Shown here: piece after piece, positions 10,996 to 20,189 of the stretch
How the letters are laid out: each line of letters starts with the position of its first letter
Numbering within the stretch: the stretch's first letter is position 1
Source of the DNA: Zarea fungicola
Taxonomy: Eukaryota > Ascomycota > Sordariomycetes > Hypocreales > Cordycipitaceae
Assembly (NCBI GenBank): GCA_900169235.1
Contig: FWCC01000231.1
Coordinates: 1-47,407 of the forward strand
Length of the DNA stretch: 47,407 nt
Direction of reading: 5' to 3'
The notes under the pieces: generated by a model
What the model saw: the letters and a program-made list of their open reading frames with translations, nothing else
Databases searched by the model: none
What the model was told of the DNA's origin: nothing
Made by a program: the position numbers and the translations under genes

Positions 10996-11976
10996 AGATG
11001 TTGAAGAATAAAGACTAATAAATGAGCCTACAAAACCGCATTACTATGAAGAATATTCTAATCAACCAAGTAGCAACTAGGATACTATTTTCTTCAAGTC
11101 TATTAAATTTGCTTTCTTTTTTCCGTTCAGCTGTGTGCACCTTCTGGCGCTTGCTACGGTTCTGCTCCCAAGTAATAAATCTTGTACTGGTTGATAGCTA
11201 TGAATGAAATGTGGCCTGTACACCGATAATGGTATAAAGTATAGGTGTAAATGGAGTTTGATGCGGTGCTTCTACTGACACCCGTCATAAGTCTGAGTGG
11301 TCACTGTCAAGCCTGCCTTGTCTCGCGCAGCAACGAAATTAGCACAACCCTCCGTATGCGCAATGGATTTTCGTGCGATGCGGTGGCTTTCGGCCTGTGA
11401 GCCAAGAGGTCACTGACTGCTTCACAAAGCAGTTGCATCTAGCTGCCCAACGGCGACAATCTTGCCAGATTCGTGGCCATATCCCCTGAACACCCAATCT
11501 AGCTTAGACATTGTTTTAAACTTATAGGTCTTTTGTAATTTATTTAAATTGATTAAAATTGGTTGGAATATAATAAATGAATTCATCAACGGAGCTGTCC
11601 TCAACGACGCCGGGAGCCAGCCGCCAGTTTCGTCTCATTGGCAACGTTGGAATCGGCGTTGGCGTAATCCCGCTGTTGCTACTTGTAATGCAATATTAAT
11701 ACATAAATGCCGGGTAAAAATATTAATACATAAATGCTGGGTAAGGAGCAGTGACTAACCATCGACAAATGTATCTTGGTGGGCTCACGGTTCGCGAAGA
11801 CATTACAGGGCACAGGACAGCAACCTACGCTTTGGTCCTAGTAGTTTGGGTTCCAAATGTAAATCTACTTGTTAACCGCACGGTAATTACAGAGTAGTCT
11901 TCAAATGACTGACAATTCACTTCTAAAAATTGACGCAGGGTGAGGGCAAATAGTAAGTGAGTCTTATTGAGAACAA
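10996..11976. other. AT-rich intergenic region
   Basis: No gene is supported. A short tandem direct repeat, tattaatacataaatgc, occurs twice near 11692-11738. Stretches around 11500-11590 are A/T-rich. Small open frames are without domains. Confidence 0.45.
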
Positions 11977-12133
11977 GAGCGCCATCTGCAAGCGATTTGA
12001 ACTGTCCCTTCTATAAGTCTGAATCCATATTCGGTTTTCTTCGGATTGAAAACATGAGAGCCATCTGTTAGTGATGAACTGCCCCATGTATAAGCCTGAA
12101 TACGTATTCCGCCATCTTGGGATTGAGATGTGT
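11977..12133. repeat. imperfect tandem duplication, two ~78-bp units
   Basis: Unit one (11977-12055) and unit two (12056-about 12133) align along nearly their full length: both begin GAGxGCCATCTG, continue GAACTGxCCC, TATAAGxCTGAAT, and end around xTTxGGATTGA. Identity is roughly 70-75% by eye. On the minus strand the two units read in one register as similar peptides (QSQDGGIRIQAY and QSEENRIWIQTY), so they may derive from coding sequence. They lie just past the stop codon of the small cysteine-rich gene body and would fall in its 3' region. Confidence 0.6.
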
Positions 12134-12138
12134 CCAAT

Positions 12139-12403
12139 CTAGCACAGGTTGCATCCATGCTTGGTAGCACAGTTGAGGTCTAGACAGTCTCAGCGTATAT
12201 TCAAACAACAAAAGTCTAGTACGACTCACGGCAAGCACCCACGCAAGGAGCTTTGTTAAAGGGGTCAATACAGCCGAGTGTACACTGAGTAGCGCAAGAA
12301 TGGCAGTCTTTCTGCTGACAGGTGGCGGGAAGGTCAGGTTCAGGGCTGCGAATGAAGGCAGGGCCACCAGCCAAAGCAAAGGCAGGGAGGAAGGCCACAA
12401 CGT
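12139..12403 (-). pseudogene. coding body of a small secreted cysteine-rich protein, lacking its start
   Basis: Read on the minus strand from about 12401, this gives the second half of a signal peptide (AFLPAFALA, a classic cleavage end) and a mature domain with seven cysteines spaced as in disulfide-rich secreted proteins. At 12229 a perfect GTGAGT donor interrupts the frame; a 50-nt intron with CTGAG branch and CTAG acceptor (12180) joins in phase to a last exon, 12179-12139, with three more cysteines and a terminal NLC. That makes ten cysteines, in ~60 mature residues. Upstream in this frame there is no ATG before a stop. The missing start, with matching signal-peptide half, lies on the opposite strand at 12757. 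I do not recognise the family; an effector-like or antimicrobial-like role is only inference from size and cysteine content. Confidence 0.6.
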
Positions 12404-12788
12404 AAGGCTGAGCCTATCTAGCCTCCTAGCCATCCCTTCTAGCTTTATGTTCTATAGTTCCATGACAGTCGGATTCAATGCTATATAGTCTGCATTGGAT
12501 AAAAGTATCCTATTTACGTTAGCTCTCACTGCAGTTAAAACATGCGTGACTCGTGATTCCTCCTTGCGGGATAACACCATACTAAAAGGTGCAGTAAAGA
12601 GAAGATGAGTTGTGTCCATTTTCTGCTATAAAATGCCCTTCAGGTCCCACCTTGTTGTAGACATTCAATCCACATCACTCAACAGAATACAATCGACAAA
12701 TACAGACTTCTTTACACCTATCAACATCATATCACTTTATTTCACCAAATACCAAAATGCAGTTCAGTCTCGCTCTCGCTTCCGTTGT
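12397..12788. other. putative microinversion bounded by inverted CGTTGT
   Basis: ACAACG at 12397-12402 and CGTTGT at 12783-12788 form a 6-nt inverted repeat. On the minus strand the coding body enters this hexamer from one side; on the plus strand the start codon and first 11 codons enter it from the other. Flipping the segment between them would place promoter, start and body on the same (minus) strand in frame, because both pieces read the hexamer in the same register (…GTT GT…). This is an inference from frame and signal-peptide continuity; a duplicated, rearranged second gene copy would be the alternative. Confidence 0.55.
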
Positions 12789-12801
12789 TACACCATCGTG
12801 A
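12627..12801 (+). pseudogene. orphaned promoter, leader and start of the cysteine-rich gene
   Basis: A TATAAAA box (12627-12633) is followed by an A/C-rich leader of the type seen before strongly expressed fungal secreted-protein genes (CATCACTCAACAG..., CACCAAATACCAAA) and ATG at 12757 in good context. The frame reads MQFSLALASVV, the first half of a signal peptide, then goes astray and stops at TGA 12799-12801. The hydrophobic core lacks its C-terminal half and cleavage site, which is what the minus-strand piece at 12401 supplies. If transcribed now, it would make only a 14-residue peptide. Confidence 0.6.
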
Positions 12802-13254
12802 TACAATTGCGGGCCACTTGTCTAGTATGGACGTTTACTCGGCGCGCTCAAGTTCCTTGGCTTTGATCGTTGTTGTATAAGACACTTCCGGGGGCTAGCC
12901 TGTCTTGATATAGATACAGTTAGTTAGTCGATTGCTTAATTTATGGCATTTACAGTAGCGGGTTTCAGCGACGCGGAGACGGAGATGTCCGAAGTAATAG
13001 CCAAGTATATCTGCCCTACCGATTCGGAGAATTAAACGTGGCGCATAGCTCTGACAAGAATTCAAACACTAACACACGTCAAGCTGTCAAATAATACTAG
13101 TTAGTGATTCCACCACTGCGTGACGATTCTTAGTAGCAGTGCACGGATGCCAAAGCCACCCCACGTTATGCAATTGCTAGTTAGTGCTGACTTGCTTGCT
13201 TCCAGACCAAATCCAGCCCTGTCGCCCTTGTTCCAGGCGATGAGGCGCCTGTCA
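12802..13254. other. intergenic, nothing recognised
   Basis: No coding potential, RNA gene or repeat is apparent. Under the inversion model, sequence right of 12789 would be the original far-upstream region of the cysteine-rich gene. Confidence 0.4.
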
Positions 13255-13512
13255 TTAATCCATGGATTTCATTGGGCAATCAACGTCGCCTGACGGAGCT
13301 TCTTCATGATGAATGCCTTTGACGTGATTCGCTTTGAAACGGCCAGTAAATTCGCCTAATGGCGCTGGAAAGGGCGCGGCTGCTCCAAGCTCTGCAGCTC
13401 CTTGTAAGGCGGCCACGATGGGCTCACTCTGTTGGTTTGAAGGCATAGCGGGACCTGTCTTGGTGCGCTGAGGCGTCGGGATAGAGCCAGCCGTCTTTTG
13501 GTCGCAAAGCAA
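13255..13512 (-). CDS. short hypothetical open frame, doubtful
   Basis: An 85-codon frame on the minus strand with balanced composition (a PIVAALQGAAELGAAAPFPAP stretch, then GEFTGRFKANHVKG). It has no signal peptide, membrane segment or domain I recognise, and no obvious splice partners. It may be a fragment of an older gene or chance; I include it because its composition is less biased than that of other short frames nearby. Confidence 0.2.
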   Translation of the reverse strand: MLCDQKTAGSIPTPQRTKTGPAMPSNQQSEPIVAALQGAAELGAAAPFPAPLGEFTGRFKANHVKGIHHEEAPSGDVDCPMKSMD

Positions 13513-13678
13513 GTGTTGGCGCTCAACAGCTTCGACTGCGTTGGTCTACTTTACCAAGTCAAGCTTTACAAGTTATTAGCTCCATCTCTCTCTGACAGCG
13601 AACAGGGACAACCCTTGGCCTGTTTCCGTGTTTGCTTACTAGGCTTTCCCACTTGCACAAGAGGTGCAAAAAGAAAAC

Positions 13679-13767
13679 CACCCAGTACGAGGGTCGAACT
13701 CGTAGCCTTTGGATATCAAGTATACACCATAAAAGTCCAACGCTCTAACCAATTGAGCTAACCGGGT
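13679..13767 (-). tRNA. tRNA-Lys(UUU) with a 15-nt intron
   Basis: The minus strand folds as a full cloverleaf: acceptor stem ACCCGGT/ACTGGGT (one G-U), D stem GCTC/GAGC, anticodon stem TTGGA/TCCAA, variable loop AGGCT, T stem ACGAG/CTCGT with loop TTCGACC. Between the anticodon stem halves are 22 nt rather than 7, so about 15 nt form an intron at the canonical place, one base 3' of the anticodon (roughly 13715-13729). Position 33 is T at 13734 and the anticodon is TTT at 13733-13731, hence lysine. The discriminator is G at 13679. T-runs follow (minus strand, 13678-13665), serving as a Pol III terminator. Confidence 0.92.
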
Positions 13768-14207
13768 TTTCTTATAGTCGTCATTGGGTGCTTTGCGCAG
13801 GAAAAAGGATCTTATTAAAGATTGTACAAAAATACCAATGCCAATCATCTTGATCGTTGCAACATGTTGTCCCGTTATCGATAGGAATGGCCGTAGGTCG
13901 GCAAAACACCGGTTAAACCTGAGCTCCGACACAGCCAAGCGCCAAAGCCGGTGGCCGGCCGAAGGTTCATTTTCTGGCCTGGGAAAATCTAGCGCCTCCG
14001 AAATCTCGCGACGTCGTCTCCTTTGAGCGTCTCTGCCTTTTCCTCCAACGTCACGGCTGTCCCGCCACTCCCCCTGTTGCATCCACGAGAAAAGACGCAG
14101 AAGCATTATTTGCCGTCTCGCGCGAGAGAATTCGTCCATTATTCTCACTGTGCTTCCATCAAAACGAGACACCCCTTGTCAGCGATTGAATTCGTCTGAT
14201 TTTAGAA
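13768..14207. other. intergenic, promoter region of Pam16
   Basis: No gene is supported. The minus strand is open for a long stretch here, but the translation is R/S-rich without domains and it runs into the tRNA. The segment just before 14208 is the likely promoter and leader of the Pam16 gene. Confidence 0.45.
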
Positions 14208-14748
14208 ATGGTACGCCCGAAATTACTCGCAACCAAACGTCGAACCCCTTTGCGTCCGCAGCTGTGTTTAGCTCTCCTATTTTCGAGAGGAACCAAATTC
14301 AAATGCTAACATGTTTTCTCCCCTCTAGGCGCACCGCTTCGTCTTCACAGCCGTCGTCACCGGCTCCCGCATCCTCGGCCGATCATTCCTGGCCGCCTAC
14401 AAGCAGGCGCAGGCCGCATCCCAATACCAGCGCGCGGCCGCCAAGGCCGGCGGCGGCTCTTCGGCGGGCGCCTCGCTCTCCTCGGGCATGACGCTCGACG
14501 AGGCGTGCAAAGTGCTCAACGTGAAGCCACCCGCCGGCGGCCAGGCCAACGTCCAGGAGGTGCTTGAGCGCTACCAGCGCCTGTTTGACGCCAACGATCC
14601 CAAAAAGGGCGGCAGCTTCTACCTGCAAAGCAAGGTTGTGCGCGCCAAGGAGCGGTTTGAGCGCGAGCTGGGGCCCATGCGGGAACGAGTCGAGGCTGAG
14701 GCTGAGGTGAAGGATGGGTGGAAGCCCAAGGTCTACAAAGACCGGTAG
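14208..14748 (+). CDS. PAM16: Pam16/Tim16, import motor subunit of mitochondrial inner membrane (2 exons)
   Basis: Exons 14208-14210 and 14329-14748 give 140 aa; exon 1 is the ATG alone, followed by GTACGC, with an ATGCTAAC branch point and CTCTAG acceptor. The protein starts MAHRFVFTAVVTGSRILGRSF, then a Q/A-rich linker, then a degenerate J-domain at about 52-115: MTLDEACKVLNV, EVLERYQRLFDAND, GGSFYLQSKVVRAKERFE. As in all Pam16 proteins the J-domain HPD is absent (here D-A-N-D), so it cannot stimulate Hsp70 itself. In yeast it binds Pam18/Tim14 and controls its action on mtHsp70 at the TIM23 channel. Length agrees with the family (about 130-150 aa). Confidence 0.94.
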
Positions 14749-15282
14749 TTTTCCATTTGCGCTGGAAAACTCTCACCATTTCTTTTTGTAGGGATGAGTT
14801 GCTGCTATTACGACCTGTTGTGCGACTCGGCTCTCGAAAGGGCAAAACAAAAGTCTCGGTATCGCGACAAAACTTGGCACGGAGGAATTATACCACACCT
14901 TGTCACATTCGAAGCTGATGCCTCGGTGCTGAAATTAATCAAGTCTGGCAATACCTGAGGGGTTGCGGGAAAAGGGAAAAAAAAAAGAGGGCTAAGAAAG
15001 AAGCCTTTCCTTTGTATACATGTACATCTTCACTCGACTGCGGCATGGCACGGCGTTTAATGGGCGGAAAAAATTTATACAACAATCTAGACAAAGCAAG
15101 AATCCGCCAGATGCAAAAGGCTCATGATGACCTTGGGGGGGATTTTATGTAAAGTAACAAAACCTGGTATACTTTGTCCAGCACTCTTTACTTGCTGCTC
15201 AACGTAAACCACCTGTATTATTTCATCAAAACAATATATTACTTTTTTTTATTAATAACAATTGTACAACCCAGTGTTTGTG
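14749..15282. other. convergent 3' regions of Pam16 and biotin ligase genes
   Basis: Two genes converge here. The interval contains 3' UTR-like sequence with A-rich (14974-14986) and T-rich (15243-15251) runs and no supported gene. Confidence 0.5.
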
Positions 15283-17623
15283 CTACTCCTTTCTTCTTAT
15301 GAGACCCTTCCAGTAATCAAAGCTATTCTCATCACTCTGCAGCGACCATATCCTCCCCGTTCCCCTGCCCTGCCTGTCCGTCTCTTCCACGCGGAGCATG
15401 CCCCAGTCGCGCGTGATGCCCAGCACCCGCGCCTTGGCACCCGCCTCGGCCTCGAGCGCAATCTCCTGGCCCGTGTGCAGCCAGTGGCGGTAGTACCGGG
15501 ACTCGAGGTCCGCCGAGAAGCCGTCGCGGCGGAACTGTGCGTACGCGGCCTCGATACGGGCGACGATGCGCGCCAGCAGCGTCTCGAGGTGGAGCGGCGC
15601 GGCGGTGCCCTCGTCGAGCATGGCGGAGAGGGACGTGGTGGGCCGGGCGTTGACGGCGTTGATGCCGATGCCGAGGATGATTTGGTAGCTGCCGTCGTGG
15701 TAGCCGCACTGGGAGAGGATGCCGCCGATTTTGACGTAGGATTTCTGCGAGGGCGGTTTGCTGGGGTCCAGGGCGTCTAACAGAAAATGAAAATTAGCAA
15801 ATGTTACAATATTCAAGGAGGAAACTGGTGTAAATAGATACAAAGGGGAGAGCGTACAGATGTCGTTTGGCCACTTTAGCTTTACTTGGAGCTTCTCGTA
15901 GCCTCGACCATAAGATTGAATCGCTTCCACGACGGCAATGGCGGCAATGTACTGGATAAATACCACAGGTCTAGAGGCAGCGAGGCTGGCTGGGTGGTTG
16001 ATGATGATGGAGAAGAGGAGGGAGCCGGGCGGTGCAACCCAGACGTTGGTTCCGCGACCGCGGCCGGCGAGCTGCGTAGAGGCGGTAAAGGTAAATCCAG
16101 AAGGTAGTTTTGAGATTAGTTTTGGGTTCCTGTTTTTCGAGAAATAGTTTTAGCAGTTGAAGTAAAAGAAAACAATATACAAACTATGTAAACAAGCATA
16201 CCTTTCAAGTAAAACATTCGTGCTGGTAACGACATCTCCATAGAGCAACGTGTTGCCCCATTCGTTTGCATCCTTCTCCTCGGCTTGGACCTGTTCCAGA
16301 CTTGCAAAAAAGAGTTTGTGGTTGAAACGCGGTGTGAGTTTTGCGTCGGGGAGCTGGCTCTCGTGCACAATAATGTCCTTGGTCACGGCCTTGTAGTCCG
16401 GCACACCGTGGGCATCCAGGAGCGGCGCGCCGGCGGCACCGGCATCCGGGAGAGCCTCTCGCAAATCCTTGAGGTTCCAGGTGCTCTCTTTGGTGCGGAG
16501 TCGAAAGGTGTCCGCCTCGCCCTTGATGATTTCCTGCCCGGCCTCCTGGTCAATGCTGCCATCCCGGAGAGCAAGTAGCAGCTCGCTGACTATGTCGCTG
16601 TACGAAGCAGACAGGTGAAGGCTGGTGAGGACAGGCGGGGCGGTGCCCTGGCTGTTGACTTCGAGACCGAGGCGCTCGAGGCAGAGGCCGAGGAAGCCGG
16701 AGCGGGTGCGCTCGTCGCGAGCGAGACTGGCGATGAGGTCTTCGTAGCCGGGGACGTCTGCCTGGCGGTGGAGGTTTTCGGCAGCAAACCTTCATCAGTT
16801 GTTAGGATTTGTTCTCATATATGAGAGATATAAAAGAAGAAGAAAGAAATAAAGAAAGGGATGGGCATACTCTGGGTGAATGCCGGATAAGATGACGGTG
16901 CCATCCCCAACACTACACTGAATCACGGCTGCTTTGCCACCCTCGACGTCCAGCTCGTCGCAATACGAGGCCAAAACTTGTACCTTGTTATCCTTGCACT
17001 CTTCCGCATCCACAAAGATGCCGCCGCCGTTGTAATAGCACGCCATCTCGGCAGGCATCTTGTTCTGCACCAGCTCCGTCGCCAGCCTCAGCCGCGCCGC
17101 CCGCGCGCCGCGTTCACTCGCATAGGCAAACCCTTTAAACGCACCGCCGCGACACGTGCCGGGGAAGAAGGCAAGCTCGCGGCTGCCAATGACCTCGAGC
17201 GGCGTGTTGCCGACCTCAAACTCGCAGCGGCGGCTGCCGTAGTAGCCGCCGGCGCAGAGACCGAGATAGGAGCCGCCGCGACGGACAAAGTCGGCGATGC
17301 GGCGGTTGCCCTCGCCGTTGAGGACGCGGCAGTAGCCGAGGTCACCGCCGCCGGGGATGACGAGGAGGGCGCAGGTGGGTGCCCAGGGCTCCTTGAGGAG
17401 GACGGCCTCGCCAATGGGGATGACGGCGTAGTTGGGCGCGAGCAGTCTTCGCAGCGAGTACATGGCATGACGGACGGATTCACTGGTGGTTCCAGTGCCT
17501 GTAGACCAAGACAAAAAGAAGAGTAAAAAAAGATTAGCCGGATGAATTTTGGAATAATAATGAAGAATTAGTAGGGAATTAATTACCCGTGTAAACGAGG
17601 ACATTGAGTCGTTGTGGTGCCAT
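15283..17623 (-). CDS. BPL1: biotin-[carboxylase] protein ligase (5 exons)
   Basis: Minus-strand exons are 17623-17587, 17498-16871, 16789-16202, 16129-15858 and 15776-15283, giving 672 aa. Residues ~5-240 are the BPL_N amidotransferase-like domain of eukaryotic ligases (PGGGD at 61-65, LCAGGYYGS at 93-101). The catalytic core follows: DVVTSTN before residue 418, GRGRGTNVW at 440-448 (biotinyl-5'-AMP binding loop), KWPNDIY at 503-509, KIGGIL, then a C-terminal BPL_C-like segment. The enzyme activates biotin with ATP and transfers it to lysines of carboxylases (acetyl-CoA, pyruvate). Yeast Bpl1 is about 690 aa. All four introns are 72-88 nt and preserve frame; the KWPNDI|Y codon is split by intron 4. 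It lies head-to-head with the COA4 gene. Confidence 0.95.
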
Positions 17624-17736
17624 CTTGGAGAGTCGGAAGCTGTGGTGAATGTGGGTAGCCAGCCGTTGAAGTGGAAGCTGTAGAATTTCCACCTTGCAAC
17701 CTCTCGCCCGCCAGACAGATTGCGCAGACAGAAGAG
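17624..17736. promoter_or_regulatory. 113-bp shared promoter of biotin ligase and Coa4 genes
   Basis: The start codons of two divergently transcribed genes are only 113 bp apart, so both 5' leaders and core promoters must lie in this interval or overlap each other's first exons. No TATA box is evident, consistent with housekeeping bidirectional promoters. Linked expression is inference. Confidence 0.6.
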
Positions 17737-18379
17737 ATGGGATCAACGCAATCGACACAGCCCGAGTCGGAGAGCCGGCAACCGGATGAGCAGGACAAAG
17801 TGCAACAGCCCGGTGCAGCAATGGCAACAGAGGATGATGAGCCTGATGATTGGTGAGTAACTTTTTGGTGAGGGATGTTGGGGATGGCAAAAGTGGCTGC
17901 GGGTATCGCTAGTCGGACACAAGACCCGATGCTAACCTTGGAGTAACAGGGACAAGCGAATCTTTAGCACAGGATGTTCTGGTGAGTTGATTTCTGTTTG
18001 GGAGTCTTTTGAAGAGGTTATCGTCTGTGCAAAGAGAATCTTGAACTGTCTGGTTGCAGTAGCCTGCTGGTTCTTGACTTTTGATGAGGACGCTGTAAGC
18101 TGACATGTAACGCGATTAGATGAGAATGCAAAGATGACGGACTGCTACTTTGAGAAGAAGGATTGGAGAGCTTGTGCTGCCGAGGTGAGATGATACTATT
18201 TACAGCTTGATTCTCGATTTTTCGAGATTTTCTTCAGACTCCTCCCCATCTTCTCTCAGTTTATACATTACATTAGCTACTTGTCTACTCTCATGGCTAA
18301 CAAGACGTAGATGCAAGAGTTTAAAGAGTGCTGGAAGCGCCACGGCAACGAGGAGCGAACATCCACCAAAGACGCATAG
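17737..18379 (+). CDS. COA4: Coa4/Cmc3-type twin CX9C cytochrome oxidase assembly protein (4 exons)
   Basis: Exons 17737-17852, 17950-17981, 18120-18184 and 18311-18379 give 93 aa; introns of 97, 138 and 126 nt have GTGAG donors. The first 38 residues are polar and acidic (S/Q/E/D-rich). The CHCH region starts WDKRIFSTGC and has cysteines at 48, 58, 68 and 78, each exactly nine residues apart, with DCYFEKKDWRAC and FKECW. This C-x9-C-x9-C-x9-C spacing plus K/Q-D-W-R-x-C is the mark of COA4 (CHCHD8; yeast Cmc3), an intermembrane-space protein imported by Mia40 and needed for complex IV assembly. The last exon opens with ATG but is internal. Small size and tiny exons make it easy to miss in automated annotation. 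Confidence 0.9.
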
Positions 18380-18679
18380 ATGCGCGGAAAGAAATGAGCA
18401 AATAGAAAATCTGCATGTACAACATCTCATCTCATCTGTATAATTAGCAATACCCCCTTCATTAAGTCCAATAACCACTCAAGATACCTCGACAGGGCAG
18501 CTGTGAAATATGTGGGGCGGGAGCTTCCCTGCATCAAGTCGTGAATTCTGCAGCCACAATACCAGAAATCTCAGAAGCTTGCCAAGACCTCCCCTGTTTC
18601 TGTCGTGACACTTCAACTCGCAAACCCGCATAATCCCTTGGTCTAATTCGTCACATATACATACACACACAGACACACA

Positions 18680-19683
18680 ATGTATGCCTCACGACGAGCC
18701 CTCGCCCAAGGGCCCAGGCAACTGACCTCCCAGAGCCGTCTCCTCGCCGCCAACGCCAGCCGCACATACTGGGCGACGAAATCGCAAGCCGCCTCTCCAT
18801 CTCCTTCCACGCCCTCGTCGTCGTCCTCCTCCTCCTCACCTACGGCAGCAGATGCCTCATCCGCCGCACCTACCCGTTCAGCGAAACCATGGCCCACCGG
18901 AGCCCGCAACAAGTCCTCGTCCGCCGCGCCGACGACGTCGTCAAAGTCAGCTCCCGCCGCCGCCATCCCTGATTTATTCTACAAGGCGACAACGGTGGCG
19001 CACAGCGAGGAGCAGGCGACGGCCAGCGGCGCCGCAGAGGGGGGGGAGGGTATCCCCGATGTCGACTGGTCGTCCAGCTTCCACGGCATCTCCAGCCGGC
19101 CCGTCACGCCCACGCAGTTTGACGCGCTCATGCGGCCCCTCGACGAGCAGGACATTGAGGTCAAGCCCGACGGCATCATCTACCTCCCAGAGATTCGCTA
19201 CCGGCGGCGCCTGAACGAGGCGTTTGGGCCGATGGGGTGGGGGCTGATTCCAAAGGGGGAGCCCGTGGTGGGCGATTCGATTGTGACGCGTGAATATGCC
19301 TTGATTGTTGGTGGACGGTGAGCACTCTCTTTTCCTATTCCCAGTCAACTCCTCTAAAAGGATTTTTTAAAAATAATAATAATACTAACTACTGCCCCGT
19401 CCTTTTTTTCAGATTCGTCTCTCAAGCTCAGGGCGAAAACTCATACTTTGGCGCCGACCAGCTCCCCTCCGCCGTCGAGGGCTGCAAGTCCAACGCCCTC
19501 ATGCGCTGCTGCAAGGACCTCGGCATCGCGTCGGAGCTGTGGGACCCCAGCTTCGTCCGCTGGTTCAAGAAGAACCGCATGGAGGAGGTCTGGGTCGAGC
19601 ACGCCACCACCAAGAAGAAGCGGACGCTGTGGTACCGCAAGGGGGCCGTCGATGTCGCCTACCCGTATCGCCAGACGAAATAA
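18680..19683 (+). CDS. MGM101: Mgm101, mitochondrial genome maintenance protein (2 exons)
   Basis: Exons 18680-19317 and 19413-19683 give 302 aa; the 95-nt intron (GTGAGC...TTTTTTTCAG) splits an Arg codon. Residues 1-40 are Arg/Ser/Ala-rich without acids, a typical mitochondrial presequence. Residues ~40-125 are a low-complexity S/A/P linker. The conserved core starts at [12 protein letters not shown] (~125) and runs to the end: [33 protein letters not shown] (in two blocks), [48 protein letters not shown], and VRWFKKN. Mgm101 is a Rad52-like single-strand annealing protein of mitochondrial nucleoids, required for mtDNA repair and maintenance in yeast. Identification is secure. Confidence 0.95.
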
Positions 19684-20189
19684 TCCTCGCAACAGAGGAA
19701 TCCGATAAAAATGGAGGGATTTCTGTTTGAATACGGGCAGCTTCCTTTCTCCCTTTCTCTCTCTCTCTGGTATAATGCCAGAAGACATGTATTATAACTC
19801 CTTTACAACGGTGGGGAATTAAGTTGTATAGCGGGATACCCTCGATTCAAAAGTGTACATTACCAGCCTCTTTGGCATTACAAACCGAAAAAATGTTGAA
19901 TAGAACATGTTGAATAAACATGATTAGAATAAACATGAATCCTTTCTTTTCCGTTTAATCATTCTATAATCCCGTGAAAACAGGCAAATCGTAGAATTGT
20001 TCAATAGTACTGTCTATAATACTGTTATAATAAGCAAGTCTTGCCACTCGTTAAAAAAAACCCCTGCTGTCAATAAAAATACGTAAACCCTTGCTGTGTC
20101 GCAACGCCGTCTACACTAGTACGCCGGCCGCTATCCTTGTCGCACCAGGGCAAGCTCTCGTCCCGAGTACCAAAGCACGAGTGGCTGCT
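19684..20189. other. convergent 3' regions of Mgm101 and the Yop1-like gene
   Basis: The interval is A/T-rich from 19860 to 20080, with near-repeats of gaataaacatga (19910-19940). No gene is supported; it is the shared 3' flank of two convergent genes. Confidence 0.5.

Noticed and set aside
12068..12433. A 121-codon minus-strand frame overlapping the cysteine-rich gene body
   Set aside because: It is a different frame from the cysteine-rich body and ignores the well-formed intron; the cysteine frame with splice sites explains the locus better.
15262..15780. A 172-codon plus-strand frame opposite the biotin ligase
   Set aside because: Antisense to the conserved BPL C-terminal exon; composition is R/V/A/E-rich as expected from the reverse frame.
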